From NCBI RefSeq assembly GCF_014203045.1, contig NZ_JACHIF010000008.1:1-64000 (forward strand): a stretch of DNA of 64,000 bases, in the 5' to 3' direction. Of this stretch, positions 8,781 to 16,455 are shown one piece after another. The stretch is from Prosthecobacter dejongeii. Its GTDB lineage: Bacteria > Verrucomicrobiota > Verrucomicrobiia > Verrucomicrobiales > Verrucomicrobiaceae. How positions within the stretch are numbered: the stretch's first letter is position 1; each line of letters begins with the position of its first letter. Under the pieces are notes generated by a model that worked only from the letters and a program-made list of their open reading frames with translations, was not told the origin of the DNA and ran no database searches. The position numbers were made by a program, and so were the translations under genes.

Positions 8781-9524
8781 ATGTCGTCTTTCTCCGGTGA
8801 TGGTGTCACCCCAGACATACACCCCTCTGAGCAGATCCTGCAGCACTTAGCTGGAGCTAGGCAGTGGGAGAGACTGTTGCAAGTGGCCAGATTGCGGTTG
8901 GAACAATTGCCGGATGACCACACAGCTCATCGGGCGGCTGCGTTGGCTCTGATCCGTCTTCGGCGTGCTGGAGAAGCTGAAGTTTATGTGGCCCATCTCC
9001 TGCGCGAAGATCCTGAACATGATTATCACCATGAACTTGCGGCGTTGGTGGCGATGCAGGGCGGGAACTTCCGAAAGGCTCATGACCACCTGAGGGCAGG
9101 TCTGGCTGTGGATCCTGACAAGGCGGCTCTACACCGCTTGATGGCAAGTATCCAAGGTGTGTTGGGGAACTCTGCCGAGGCTCATTGGCATGCTAGACGG
9201 GCTCACGAGTTAGGGGGAGATACGGAGTATTCGTGGCTGGCTCAGGAAGTTGTTTGGGAAGCGGATTTTAAAGATCAGGCGTCCTTGCAGGCGAGGATTC
9301 AGTCCCTCGAAAAGGCTCTGGAGCATGCACCTGAAAATGCTTTTTTACTTTGGCGGGTAGGCCGTCTTTTATTGCGCATGGAGGAGCCCGCGGCAGCCTT
9401 CATTTGGCTTGGTAGGGCCGTGGCAGCAGATCCGTTTAACAAGGCGGCCGTCGAGGACTGGCGTGAAGCCTATGAAAAAAGCATGGGATCTATCGCGCCT
9501 TGTCATTTCCTTGGCGTTCCTTGA
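8781..9524 (+). CDS. TPR-like protein, probably the N-terminal part of a frame-split gene
   Basis: 247 residues of helical repeats of the tetratricopeptide type, for example LRLEQLPDDHTAHRAAALAL and AGLAVDPDKAALHRLMASI. No signal peptide. GGGGAGG just upstream of the ATG at 8781 gives a good ribosome site. The tail after the A6 run at 9475-9480 (SMGSIAPCHFLGVP) does not look like a repeat. The minus-one frame beyond that run reads KHGIYRALSFPWRS and continues without a stop into the membrane protein below. One extra A, or ribosomal or polymerase slippage, would join the two into one protein of about 388 residues. Function unknown; TPR domains usually mediate protein contacts. Confidence 0.75.
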   Translation: MSSFSGDGVTPDIHPSEQILQHLAGARQWERLLQVARLRLEQLPDDHTAHRAAALALIRLRRAGEAEVYVAHLLREDPEHDYHHELAALVAMQGGNFRKAHDHLRAGLAVDPDKAALHRLMASIQGVLGNSAEAHWHARRAHELGGDTEYSWLAQEVVWEADFKDQASLQARIQSLEKALEHAPENAFLLWRVGRLLLRMEEPAAAFIWLGRAVAADPFNKAAVEDWREAYEKSMGSIAPCHFLGVP

Positions 9525-9946
9525 AGGATGCTCAGGCAATCCTTCAAGCACTACGATTGCGCCCTGATATCCTGAGACACGTCATCAGTCTGGGACTGAT
9601 TGGGCTGCTACATTTTCCGTGGTGGCTTGTCTCCTGGGTCTGTCTCGCTCCTCTGGGAGGTCTAATGAGATACTTCATGTTAGTGCACCCCGCTTTTGAT
9701 TTGCGCTGGGCTTCGCGACGCTGGCTTTACGGACGTTCAGAGGCAATTCGGGCCACGTTCATGTTTGCTTCATCACTGCTCGTGCTAGCTGGAGTATGCT
9801 TGATTTTACCCTGGCATTATCCTGCAGGGTGGCTTGCAGTTGCCGTGCTGCAAGTGCTGATTCAGATGCAGCTACTCCAGGAGTCGATTCGCACTCGAAA
9901 AACGAAGTGGCCTAGACTGCCTTCAGCATGGTTAGATGCCGCGTAA
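9500..9946 (+). CDS. small membrane protein, probable C-terminal part of the split TPR gene
   Basis: Up to 148 residues with two or three membrane segments (around HVISLGLIGLLHFPWW, FMFASSLLVLAGVCLIL and WLAVAVLQVLIQ) and a basic tail. No clear start: the frame has only TTG at 9500 or TTG at 9521, the latter overlapping the upstream TGA, and neither has a Shine-Dalgarno site. The frame is open back to a TGA at 9473-9475, exactly at the A6 run of the upstream gene. I read this as the membrane half of one TPR-membrane protein rather than an independent gene. Not assigned to a family. Confidence 0.6.
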   Translation: MSFPWRSLKDAQAILQALRLRPDILRHVISLGLIGLLHFPWWLVSWVCLAPLGGLMRYFMLVHPAFDLRWASRRWLYGRSEAIRATFMFASSLLVLAGVCLILPWHYPAGWLAVAVLQVLIQMQLLQESIRTRKTKWPRLPSAWLDAA

Positions 9947-9968
9947 GTGAAAAGTGTAACTCCGTGCT

Positions 9969-10658
9969 TTATGAGTCTTCACCCAGATAAGCGGCAAGAT
10001 GCTTGCGCAACTCAGCACGGGCACGGAATAGGAGGCTCTTGACGGCAGGGAGGGACATTTTCAAAATGTCGCAGATCTGCTCGTAGGGCAGTTCTTCGTG
10101 GCGGCGAAGTACCACGGCGAGTCGCTGTTTTTCTGGAAGCGCCGCGATGGCTTTATCCAGGGCCTGTTCCAGTTCCTCTTGTTGAGTGATGAGATCCGCC
10201 GCCGGCGCTGTGTGGTCCGCATATTGCTGGGGCGTGTGATCATCATCTTCCTGCTCTAGAGGGATTTCTTTGCGGCGGGAGCGGCGACGCGTTTCGTTAA
10301 AGACGAGATTCCTTAAAATGGTGAACAGCCAAGTGGTGAATTTGGCGGAGGGTTCATATCGAGGCGCACTTTTCCACACTCGCAAAAAAACTTGTTGGGC
10401 AATGTCGTGGGCATCTTCAAGGCTACCGAGCATGCGGAAGGCAGTGCCGATGACCGTGTTTTGGTGCAGTTCGACGAGTTTTTCAAAGGCCTGGATGTCC
10501 CCATCCTTCACGCGCAGCATGAGACGTACATTTTCTTCATCATCAGAAAATGCATCTTCACCCGCCACGCTGGAGGCGGGTAGGGCAGAGGTGTCGGGCC
10601 ATTCCGGTTCCGGCATGACGAGGGTGGGCAATAGGCTCGCGACGCTAAAGGCGGTCAT
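9969..10658 (-). CDS. ECF-type RNA polymerase sigma factor
   Basis: Sigma-70 family group 4 factor of about 229 residues. The region-2 core is AFEKLVELHQNTVIGTAFRMLGSLEDAHDIAQQVFLRVWK and nearby FTTWLFTILRNLVFNETRR. Region 4 is ALPEKQRLAVVLRRHEELPYEQICDILKMSLPAVKSLLFRARAELRK. A Glu/Asp-rich linker joins them. Start is uncertain: ATG at 10658 is used here, ATG at 10616 (MPEPEWPDTS) gives a more typical length, and a TTG at 10670 is in frame. No anti-sigma gene is adjacent, so control must be elsewhere. Divergent from the PIG-L gene, with a shared upstream region. Confidence 0.93.
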   Translation of the reverse strand: MTAFSVASLLPTLVMPEPEWPDTSALPASSVAGEDAFSDDEENVRLMLRVKDGDIQAFEKLVELHQNTVIGTAFRMLGSLEDAHDIAQQVFLRVWKSAPRYEPSAKFTTWLFTILRNLVFNETRRRSRRKEIPLEQEDDDHTPQQYADHTAPAADLITQQEELEQALDKAIAALPEKQRLAVVLRRHEELPYEQICDILKMSLPAVKSLLFRARAELRKHLAAYLGEDS

Positions 10659-10733
10659 CCACGCTATCAACCACGCGCATGGGGGTTGGTTGCAGATTTG
10701 TCATGAGGGACTGTATTTGCATCTGAGCATAGT

Positions 10734-11600
10734 TTGCGCTTTAAGAGTGGCGTGACCTTCCGCCACCCCAAACACGACGTCTTCATCCCTGATCAAACCG
10801 ACCCCTGGACTGCGCTGCGCCGTGTGACGCACCTTGGCATCGTTTCCCACCAGGATGATTTGGAAATTGCCGCGTATCACGGCATTACGGAGTGTTTTCA
10901 TAGCAAAGACAAGTGGTTCGGCGGGGTGGTCGTGACCGATGGCTCCGGAAGCCCGCGCCGTGGTCCTTATGCGGACTACACGGATGATGAAATGCAGAAA
11001 GTGCGTTTGGTGGAGCAGCGCAAAGCTGCCTTTGTGGGCGAGTACAGCTTCATGGCGCAGCTGGGCTATCCCAGCGAAGACGTGAAGGAGCAACGCCATG
11101 GCCCTGTGGTCGAGGATCTGAAATTCATCCTTGAGCACTGCCAACCCCAGATCCTGTACGTTCATAATCCCTGCGACAGGCACGATACCCACGTGGCCAC
11201 TTTTCTGCGCTGCCTGGAGGCCATCCGTGCGCTGCCAGTGGAGATGCGCCCAAAAAAAGTTTATGGCTGTGAGGTCTGGCGCAAGCTGGACTGGCTGCTG
11301 AGTGACGATAAGGCCATGCTGTGGGTGGATAAATATCCGCATCTGCTGCGCCCTCTTCTCGGGGTTTTTGACAGTCAAATCAGTGGGGGAAAGCGCTATG
11401 ACTTGGCTGAGGAAGGGCTTCGTCACGCCAATGCGACTTACTTTGATTCCCACACCACAGACAAGACGAGTCTGCTGACCTTTGCTATGGATCTCACGCC
11501 TTTGGTCGAGGATGACCAGATTGATGTGCAGGAATACACTTTAAATTATGTGCGTCGTCTGGAGGCGGATGTGGCTCAAAGGTTGAAGAAATTCATTTAA
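10734..11600 (+). CDS. PIG-L family N-acetyl deacetylase-like protein
   Basis: 288 residues. The N-terminal motif VSHQDDLEIAA corresponds to the zinc-binding [A/S]HPDDE motif, here with Gln in place of Pro and Leu before the Glu. The second metal-binding motif appears as NPCDRHDTHVA. The family removes acetyl groups from N-acetylglucosaminyl compounds (for example in bacillithiol, mycothiol or GPI precursor synthesis); the substrate here cannot be told. The start is uncertain: TTG at 10734 is the longest, GTG at 10752 is also possible, and neither has a strong ribosome site. Divergent from the ECF sigma factor gene. Confidence 0.85.
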   Translation: MRFKSGVTFRHPKHDVFIPDQTDPWTALRRVTHLGIVSHQDDLEIAAYHGITECFHSKDKWFGGVVVTDGSGSPRRGPYADYTDDEMQKVRLVEQRKAAFVGEYSFMAQLGYPSEDVKEQRHGPVVEDLKFILEHCQPQILYVHNPCDRHDTHVATFLRCLEAIRALPVEMRPKKVYGCEVWRKLDWLLSDDKAMLWVDKYPHLLRPLLGVFDSQISGGKRYDLAEEGLRHANATYFDSHTTDKTSLLTFAMDLTPLVEDDQIDVQEYTLNYVRRLEADVAQRLKKFI

Positions 11601-11645
11601 CTTTGGTTTTAGCCATTCTTTTCCGCCCTGTCTGAAGAAATGGCA

Positions 11646-11675
11646 TTGACGCTAAACCTGCGTCCCGGCTAAATT
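11646..11675 (+). promoter_or_regulatory. probable sigma-70-type promoter
   Basis: TTGACG at 11646-11651 and TAAATT at 11670-11675 with an 18-base spacer, 37 bases ahead of the ATG at 11712. Confidence 0.55.
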
Positions 11676-11711
11676 CATAATTCTGTAATATTTGTCGTTT
11701 CCCCCGTCACC

Positions 11712-12725
11712 ATGAGCGAATCCGAAAACACGCCCACTCCGCCACCGCCCAGCACACCCAAGACTGCCGCTGTGCCCCTGAAAAAGGAAACCGTGCGCAT
11801 CACCCTGCGCTCGCGTCCAGGTGCCGGAGCCACAATGCCACGTGAAGCCACGGCTCCCGTGTCTCCCGTCTCGATGGGCATCGCTCCCCCAGACATTACG
11901 CCGAAGCGTTCTACGGCACCCATTCAGCTACCGTCTGCACCGCTGCCCCCGCCAGCACCGAAGTCAGCCACGGCTCCCGTGAAGCTGCCACCTGCACCGA
12001 TGGATGTGCGCAAAACCACCTCCGCTGTGCCGGTGGTTTCTTCTCCTGTTCCTAGCGCGCCGCCACCTTCCATGCCCGTGCCACCAGCACCGCGGCCTCT
12101 GGGTGCACCACCAGCGGCGACTGTGCCTATGGCTGCGCCTCGTCCACCTTCGGCTCCAGGGGCACCTCCTATCGCTCCTGGCGCACCTCCCATGGCAGGC
12201 GCTCCACCGCGTGCACCAGGTGCTCCTGCAGCACCCGTGGCACCAGGCGCACCTCGCATGGAAACGGGGGCTACGACAGCGCCCTTGAAGACCATGCCGA
12301 CGCGTCCAGCAGTCAGCGCTCCTCGCACTCCTGGCACGGCACCTTTGGCGGCAGGACCTGGCGCAGGCGCAGGTGCTCTCCCCAAAGCTACGGTAAAACT
12401 TCAGCAGACTCAGCCCATGGCTCGTCCGAGCATCTCGGCTCCGCCTAGTGCTCCCGTAAAACGCACAGCGGCTACGGATTCCCAACAGTTCTATGAAGAA
12501 AAAGATCCTGAGGAAGGCCTGATGCCACTCTCAGTCGCGTGTTTGCTTGCTTCCGTCGTTCTTCTGGTCATCCAGATGTTCGGTAGTGACCGCATTTCAG
12601 CCAGCGCAGATTCCCCAATCATGGTGCCGCCTGCGGTTCCTGTGAAATGGGAAAGAGCTCTGCCAGACGGTTCTTGGTCCAATGAGTTCATCTCCGGCGG
12701 CCATCTTCCTGCCCTCCCTCAGTAA
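11712..12725 (+). CDS. proline/alanine-rich protein with C-terminal membrane segment
   Basis: 337 residues. Residues about 1-255 are low complexity, rich in Pro, Ala, Thr and Gly, with repeated units such as TAPVKLP, PGAPPMAGAPPRAPGAP and APLKTMP. A short acidic stretch (EEKDPEEGLMP) precedes one hydrophobic helix, LSVACLLASVVLLVIQMF, and a short tail of about 45 residues. No family recognised. The layout, a disordered cytoplasmic arm plus one membrane anchor, resembles the proline-rich zinc-ribbon protein at 26615, but there is no zinc ribbon here. The opposite strand has long open frames that are by-products of the biased composition. Confidence 0.75.
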   Translation: MSESENTPTPPPPSTPKTAAVPLKKETVRITLRSRPGAGATMPREATAPVSPVSMGIAPPDITPKRSTAPIQLPSAPLPPPAPKSATAPVKLPPAPMDVRKTTSAVPVVSSPVPSAPPPSMPVPPAPRPLGAPPAATVPMAAPRPPSAPGAPPIAPGAPPMAGAPPRAPGAPAAPVAPGAPRMETGATTAPLKTMPTRPAVSAPRTPGTAPLAAGPGAGAGALPKATVKLQQTQPMARPSISAPPSAPVKRTAATDSQQFYEEKDPEEGLMPLSVACLLASVVLLVIQMFGSDRISASADSPIMVPPAVPVKWERALPDGSWSNEFISGGHLPALPQ

Positions 12726-12773
12726 GATTGAGGCCGTAAGTTTTCATTACTCTTAACTTTTGTCCCTTTCTTT

Positions 12774-12860
12774 ATGATTCTCGCTTGGGTTGTTTTTCTT
12801 CTCTCTGTTGCGGTCCTCGCTCTTAATTTCATCGCTAAGAGCGGTGGTGCAGGTCTTTGA
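12774..12860 (+). CDS. 28-residue single-pass membrane peptide (small ORF)
   Basis: ATG at 12774 to TGA at 12858-12860 encodes 28 residues: a continuous hydrophobic helix (ILAWVVFLLSVAVLALNFIA) followed by a short KSGGAGL tail. It lies between the proline-rich gene (stop 12725) and the PfkB gene. No Shine-Dalgarno site is visible. The clean helix plus basic/glycine tail, and the fact that it fills the gap, favour a real small protein, but chance cannot be excluded. Confidence 0.5.
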   Translation: MILAWVVFLLSVAVLALNFIAKSGGAGL

Positions 12861-12899
12861 TGTTTGTTTTTTAGGGTGCGGAAACGCATCAGGCTGTTT

Positions 12900-13814
12900 G
12901 TGACTTTTACTGCTGCCACCACTCCTATCATTGAGGTGATAGGAATCGGTGCGGCGACTCAAGATGATCTTTGGTTAGTACCTGAGTTCAGTGATCAAGA
13001 GGGTGTCACAGAGGCTTTCCAGCATTTACAGATGGGCGGTGGTCCTGTGGCCACCGCTCTTTGCGTACTAGGTTGTCTTGGCAGATCTGCCGCGCTGTTT
13101 GACGTTGTCGGCGGCGACACTGCTGGCCAGCGGATCATGGCTGATTTACAGCGTCATAAAGTCTCGACGGAAGCCATCGAGCTCCTGCCGACAGCGATCT
13201 CGGCTCAGGCGGTGATTCTGGTACGAAAAGGAGATGGCGCGCGCCAAATCACATATTTGCCTTCCAATGCAGGAGAGCTAAAGCTTCAGGATCATCATCG
13301 CGAACGGATCTCTAAAGCTCGGCTGCTGCATATCAATGGGCGCCACGAAGCAGCCGCGAGGCAGGCTGTGAAGTTAGCCACGGAGGCGAATGTATTAATT
13401 TCCTTTGACGGTGGGGCGGGACGCTACCGAGATTCTATCCGGGACTTGGTTCTTCGAAGTCATATCCGCATTGTTTCCTGGCAATTTGCGGAAGCTTTTT
13501 GCCAAACGTCTGACGTGGAAGAAATGTTCCTAAAACTACTGAATCCACCGGCTCTAGTGGTTGTGATCACCCAAGGAACCCAGGGAAGTTGGCTGGCAAT
13601 GCCCAACGGATGGCGCTTTCACCAACCGGCCTATTCGGCTTCTCCCCTGTTGGATAGCACCGGTTGTGGGGATGTGTATCACGGTGCTTTTTTGCACGGA
13701 TGGTTAGCTCAGTGGACTCCGCAGGAATGTTCGGACTTTGCCAGTCTTCTCGCGGCAAAAAACGCCGAGGGATTGGGGGGAAGGCGAGTCTGTGAGCTAC
13801 TCGCGTGTGTGTAA
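12900..13814 (+). CDS. PfkB family carbohydrate/nucleoside kinase
   Basis: Ribokinase-like ATP-dependent kinase. N-terminal VIGIGAATQDDLWLVPEF and the Gly-rich GGGPVATALCVLGCLG substrate region are typical. The C-terminal signature DSTGCGDVYHGAF contains the GCGD anion hole and the catalytic Asp. Residues between carry VVITQGTQGSW, the usual ATP-binding turn. About 304 residues from GTG 12900. The frame is open to TTG 12864 and GTG 12876, so the start is uncertain and no ribosome site decides it. Substrate cannot be told. No sugar-pathway neighbours. Convergent with the coiled-coil protein gene that follows. Confidence 0.9.
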   Translation: MTFTAATTPIIEVIGIGAATQDDLWLVPEFSDQEGVTEAFQHLQMGGGPVATALCVLGCLGRSAALFDVVGGDTAGQRIMADLQRHKVSTEAIELLPTAISAQAVILVRKGDGARQITYLPSNAGELKLQDHHRERISKARLLHINGRHEAAARQAVKLATEANVLISFDGGAGRYRDSIRDLVLRSHIRIVSWQFAEAFCQTSDVEEMFLKLLNPPALVVVITQGTQGSWLAMPNGWRFHQPAYSASPLLDSTGCGDVYHGAFLHGWLAQWTPQECSDFASLLAAKNAEGLGGRRVCELLACV

Positions 13815-13845
13815 CTCGCAGACTCTAAAGACCTGACTTCTAAAA

Positions 13846-14658
13846 CTACTCGTGCTTTTTAACTTCGTTTTCGGCAAGCAGCATCTGGCCTTTGAGGTCG
13901 GCTATTTGCTTGTTGATCGAGTCCAACCGATTCTTGAAGTAGAATTTTTTTGAAGGTGAGGTGGCAGCAGCAGATTCTGTCTCTGTCTTTTTAAGTTCCT
14001 CTTCCAGGTAGGGAAGTTCCTTTTTTAGCTTTTCGAGCTGCTTCTGCGCTGCTGAGAGGAGGTCTGTTTTTGAAGCTGCCACAGGAAGTGAGGAGGCTGT
14101 GATGGTTGGCACACTTGAGGTGGCGGCCGTAAGGGTCGCCGTCTCAGTGGGCCCGCCTATGGGCATGCCAAAACGAAAGCGCTCCTTCAGTTCTAGAGGC
14201 AGCATATCTGGAGTGAACTTGGAGATCCCTTCCGAATGGCTGATCGTTGTGACATCTTTATCCACTTTCTCGACGCGAGCGTTGCGCAGACGAATCCCGT
14301 TAGGGAGGATTGGATCATTCAAGACGAGGCCTGCGGCATTGCTGCGAGAGTTTTCGATGGCCTGCTCAAAATCACGACGGGCTTGTTCTTCACCCAGACG
14401 CAAATCAACGATTTCTTTGCGAATACCTGCTGCATCTTTCTGCATGATATTTAAAGCCGTAAGCAGAGCGACAGCTTCACCGCGTACTTCGATGTAGGCC
14501 TTCTGTTTTTGAATCAGAGACTCAAGGCTACCGATCTGTTCTGTTACGGCAATCAACTCTTTATTGGCATCATCAATCTCGGTGGTGTGATAGATGCCGT
14601 AACCGACGCCCATCAGCGCGATTAATAGCAGAACATAAATAAGATGCTTTCCTTCCAT
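13846..14658 (-). CDS. membrane-anchored coiled-coil protein, unknown function
   Basis: 270 residues. One N-terminal membrane helix (HLIYVLLLIALMGVGYGIY) acts as an uncleaved anchor. A coiled coil follows (about 30-115). A compact middle part about 120-165 contains GLVLNDPILPNGIRLRNARVEKVDKD and may be a small beta domain. Then a Thr/Ser/Ala-rich linker and a second coiled coil (LLSAAQKQLEKLKKELPYLEEELKKTE). The upstream gene on the same strand encodes a coiled-coil lipoprotein only 18 bases away, so the two are probably co-transcribed and may work together at the envelope. No family recognised. Confidence 0.8.
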   Translation of the reverse strand: MEGKHLIYVLLLIALMGVGYGIYHTTEIDDANKELIAVTEQIGSLESLIQKQKAYIEVRGEAVALLTALNIMQKDAAGIRKEIVDLRLGEEQARRDFEQAIENSRSNAAGLVLNDPILPNGIRLRNARVEKVDKDVTTISHSEGISKFTPDMLPLELKERFRFGMPIGGPTETATLTAATSSVPTITASSLPVAASKTDLLSAAQKQLEKLKKELPYLEEELKKTETESAAATSPSKKFYFKNRLDSINKQIADLKGQMLLAENEVKKHE

Positions 14659-14676
14659 GGGTCCGTAAATTTAAAG

Positions 14677-15030
14677 TTAGCGAAATTGAGTGAGGTAGCG
14701 GGACATTTCCTGTTTCACCGCTTCGACTCTTTTCTGAGCAGCTTCTTTGTCTGCCTTAAGTTGTATGTTTTCAGTCTTCTGTCTTTCAAGCAGGTGTTTG
14801 AGCTCGACGACGTGACTTGGTTGAGTGTTTTGATAACGGCCCAGATTTCCTGTCGCTAAAATTTCGCTTTCTAGCTTTTTTGACTGGCCTTGAAGCTCCA
14901 TCATGGTCAGGCGCTTTTGCTCTGCTTCGTAGATGATCTGAGATTTTTTTCCACAACTTGTGGTGAACGCTAGAGCGAGAGTCAAACAGACTCCCTGTGT
15001 TATCTTGAATAAGAAGTCTTGATGAGACAT
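14677..15030 (-). CDS. small coiled-coil lipoprotein
   Basis: 117 residues. The N terminus has a hydrophobic signal (GVCLTLALAFTTSC) with a lipobox ending at Cys26, so it is likely lipid-anchored. The rest is a helical, charged coiled coil (LQGQSKKLESEIL, LKHLLERQKTENIQLKADKEAAQKRVEAVKQEM). It precedes the anchored coiled-coil protein gene by 18 bases on the same strand. Function unknown. Confidence 0.78.
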   Translation of the reverse strand: MSHQDFLFKITQGVCLTLALAFTTSCGKKSQIIYEAEQKRLTMMELQGQSKKLESEILATGNLGRYQNTQPSHVVELKHLLERQKTENIQLKADKEAAQKRVEAVKQEMSRYLTQFR

Positions 15031-15106
15031 TGGAAATTCATTAGGTTTGATACGTGTTTTGGCAAGGGATTTTCGTTGCCGCTGACGTAGGTTTTTCGTC
15101 GGATAT

Positions 15107-15886
15107 TCAGCGAATGGGAGAAAAGTCTGTGGCGCGTAGGTAGATGCTTTTCACGCCATCTGGTTGAGGAAGGGTGAGAGATCCGTCTTTCTCGCTTTCA
15201 CTTTTCGCCTGGATCCATTCTGGGTCCGCCCGGAAGGCGGTGAAAGAGGTTTTGCCGGCTTCTTGGCTGGCGTGAGATAGGATGTAGATGAGTTTGATGT
15301 TTTCATCTTTTTGCCCCTTAGCAGGCACCCAATAAGCGACATGATCCATGCCATGTTTAGTGAAAAGGGCCATGGTATGATTTTTGAAGCGAGAATGCAG
15401 GGAATCTAGCTTGCCGACGGGAGTGGTGTAAGTGCGCAGTTCAAAAACGCGATCCTTGGCAGCTTTGCCCAATTTGATCAGGGGGGAATAATCGGTGCTG
15501 CTCAAAAACACAGATTCCGGCGGTCGGGCGAGGATCTTGCCTTTTTCCTCACTGGCTTTTCGCGCCGCCTGCCATTCAGGATCTTTGCCGAAATTGGCAA
15601 AGGCATTCTTCGCGCCTTCCACGCTTTCATGTTTGAGAATGTAAATCAGGGTGTTTTCGGCCCCGTCTTCTTTAGCTAGGGGCACCCAATATCCAATATT
15701 GATGATGCCATGTTTCTCAAAAAGACGGCAGGTATGGTCACGAAAACGGGCCAGGAGGGCATCCAGTTTGCCTTCGTTGGTTGTATAGATACGCATTTCG
15801 TAAACCTCAGCGGCCGCCGACTGAGCAAGCGCGAGGGTGGCGATCACGAAGGAACTGAAAAGGGGGAGCAAGCAGCGACGGGTCAT
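15107..15886 (-). CDS. secreted double NIPSNAP-domain protein
   Basis: 259 residues with a signal peptide (LLPLFSSFVIATLALAQSAAA, cleavage near AAA-EVYE). Two NIPSNAP-type ferredoxin-like domains follow, about residues 27-130 and 143-256. Each opens with a matching strand (EVYEMRIYTTNEGKLDALLARF, VFELRTYTTPVGKLDSLHSRF) and each has FEKHGI/FTKHGM, GYWVP/AYWVP, LIYIL and DPEWQ/DPEWI. An internal duplication is therefore plain. NIPSNAP proteins have no settled enzymatic role. This one is exported. It stands alone on its strand, upstream of and divergent from rpsT. Confidence 0.9.
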   Translation of the reverse strand: MTRRCLLPLFSSFVIATLALAQSAAAEVYEMRIYTTNEGKLDALLARFRDHTCRLFEKHGIINIGYWVPLAKEDGAENTLIYILKHESVEGAKNAFANFGKDPEWQAARKASEEKGKILARPPESVFLSSTDYSPLIKLGKAAKDRVFELRTYTTPVGKLDSLHSRFKNHTMALFTKHGMDHVAYWVPAKGQKDENIKLIYILSHASQEAGKTSFTAFRADPEWIQAKSESEKDGSLTLPQPDGVKSIYLRATDFSPIR

Positions 15887-15980
15887 GACAGTGGAAATTC
15901 TAGGTTTCTCATGAGTCTTACCGCTTAACGAATCATTTGTGACAGCAATTATTTGGAGCGAAGCAGTTGCAGATTCCAGT

Positions 15981-16009
15981 TTGACAGTTTTAAAAGAGTG
16001 CTCTATACA
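15981..16009 (+). promoter_or_regulatory. promoter of rpsT
   Basis: Perfect -35 TTGACA at 15981-15986, 17-base spacer, -10 TATACA at 16004-16009, 30 bases ahead of the rpsT ATG. Confidence 0.85.
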
Positions 16010-16038
16010 CTCCGCCCTCTCTCTCAGCAGACTTTTAT

Positions 16039-16311
16039 ATGGCTAACATTCGCTCTTCAGAAAAAGACATCCGCAAGACCGCCAAGCGCACGGCGGCCAA
16101 TCAATCCGTGAAGAGCCGCATTCGCACGCTGCGTAAGAAAGTTCTCAGCGCTATCGAAAAGGGCGATTCCGCTGCTGCTAATTCCAGCCTCAGCGAATTT
16201 TCTGCGGCGACGGACAAAGCTTCCAAAACTAAAGTTCTTCACAAGAACACTTCTTCCCGTCTGAAGAGCCGCCTTGCCCTCAAGGTGGGTGCTCTGACCA
16301 AGAAGGCTTAA
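16039..16311 (+). CDS. rpsT: 30S ribosomal protein S20
   Basis: 90-residue basic protein. MANIRSSEKDIRKTAKRTAANQSVKSRIRT is the family N terminus, followed by the usual Ala-rich middle and a Lys/Arg-rich end (VLHKNTSSRLKSRLALKV). S20 binds 16S rRNA early in 30S assembly. A strong promoter and an intrinsic terminator enclose it as a single-gene unit. Confidence 0.97.
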   Translation: MANIRSSEKDIRKTAKRTAANQSVKSRIRTLRKKVLSAIEKGDSAAANSSLSEFSAATDKASKTKVLHKNTSSRLKSRLALKVGALTKKA

Positions 16312-16337
16312 TTCGACTTTCGCTTTCGTTTTTAAAC

Positions 16338-16369
16338 ACCCGCCTTGCTTGATCGCAGGCGGGTTTTTT
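16338..16369 (+). terminator. intrinsic terminator of rpsT
   Basis: ACCCGCC (16338-16344) pairs with GGCGGGT (16358-16364) over a 13-base loop, followed by a T run. It begins 27 bases after the rpsT stop. Confidence 0.92.
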
Positions 16370-16455
16370 GTGTTTATGGCCAAGTCTAGAGAACTTGAGT
16401 GGCAGTGCATTTTTGCGTTTTCAAATGCTCGGTTACCCTTTTCAATCGCTGCCTC

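Noticed and set aside
11924..12485. Long Gly/Ala- and Arg/Cys-rich open frames on the minus strand
   Set aside because: Shadows of the G+C-rich repetitive proline-rich gene on the plus strand; low complexity and no start signals.
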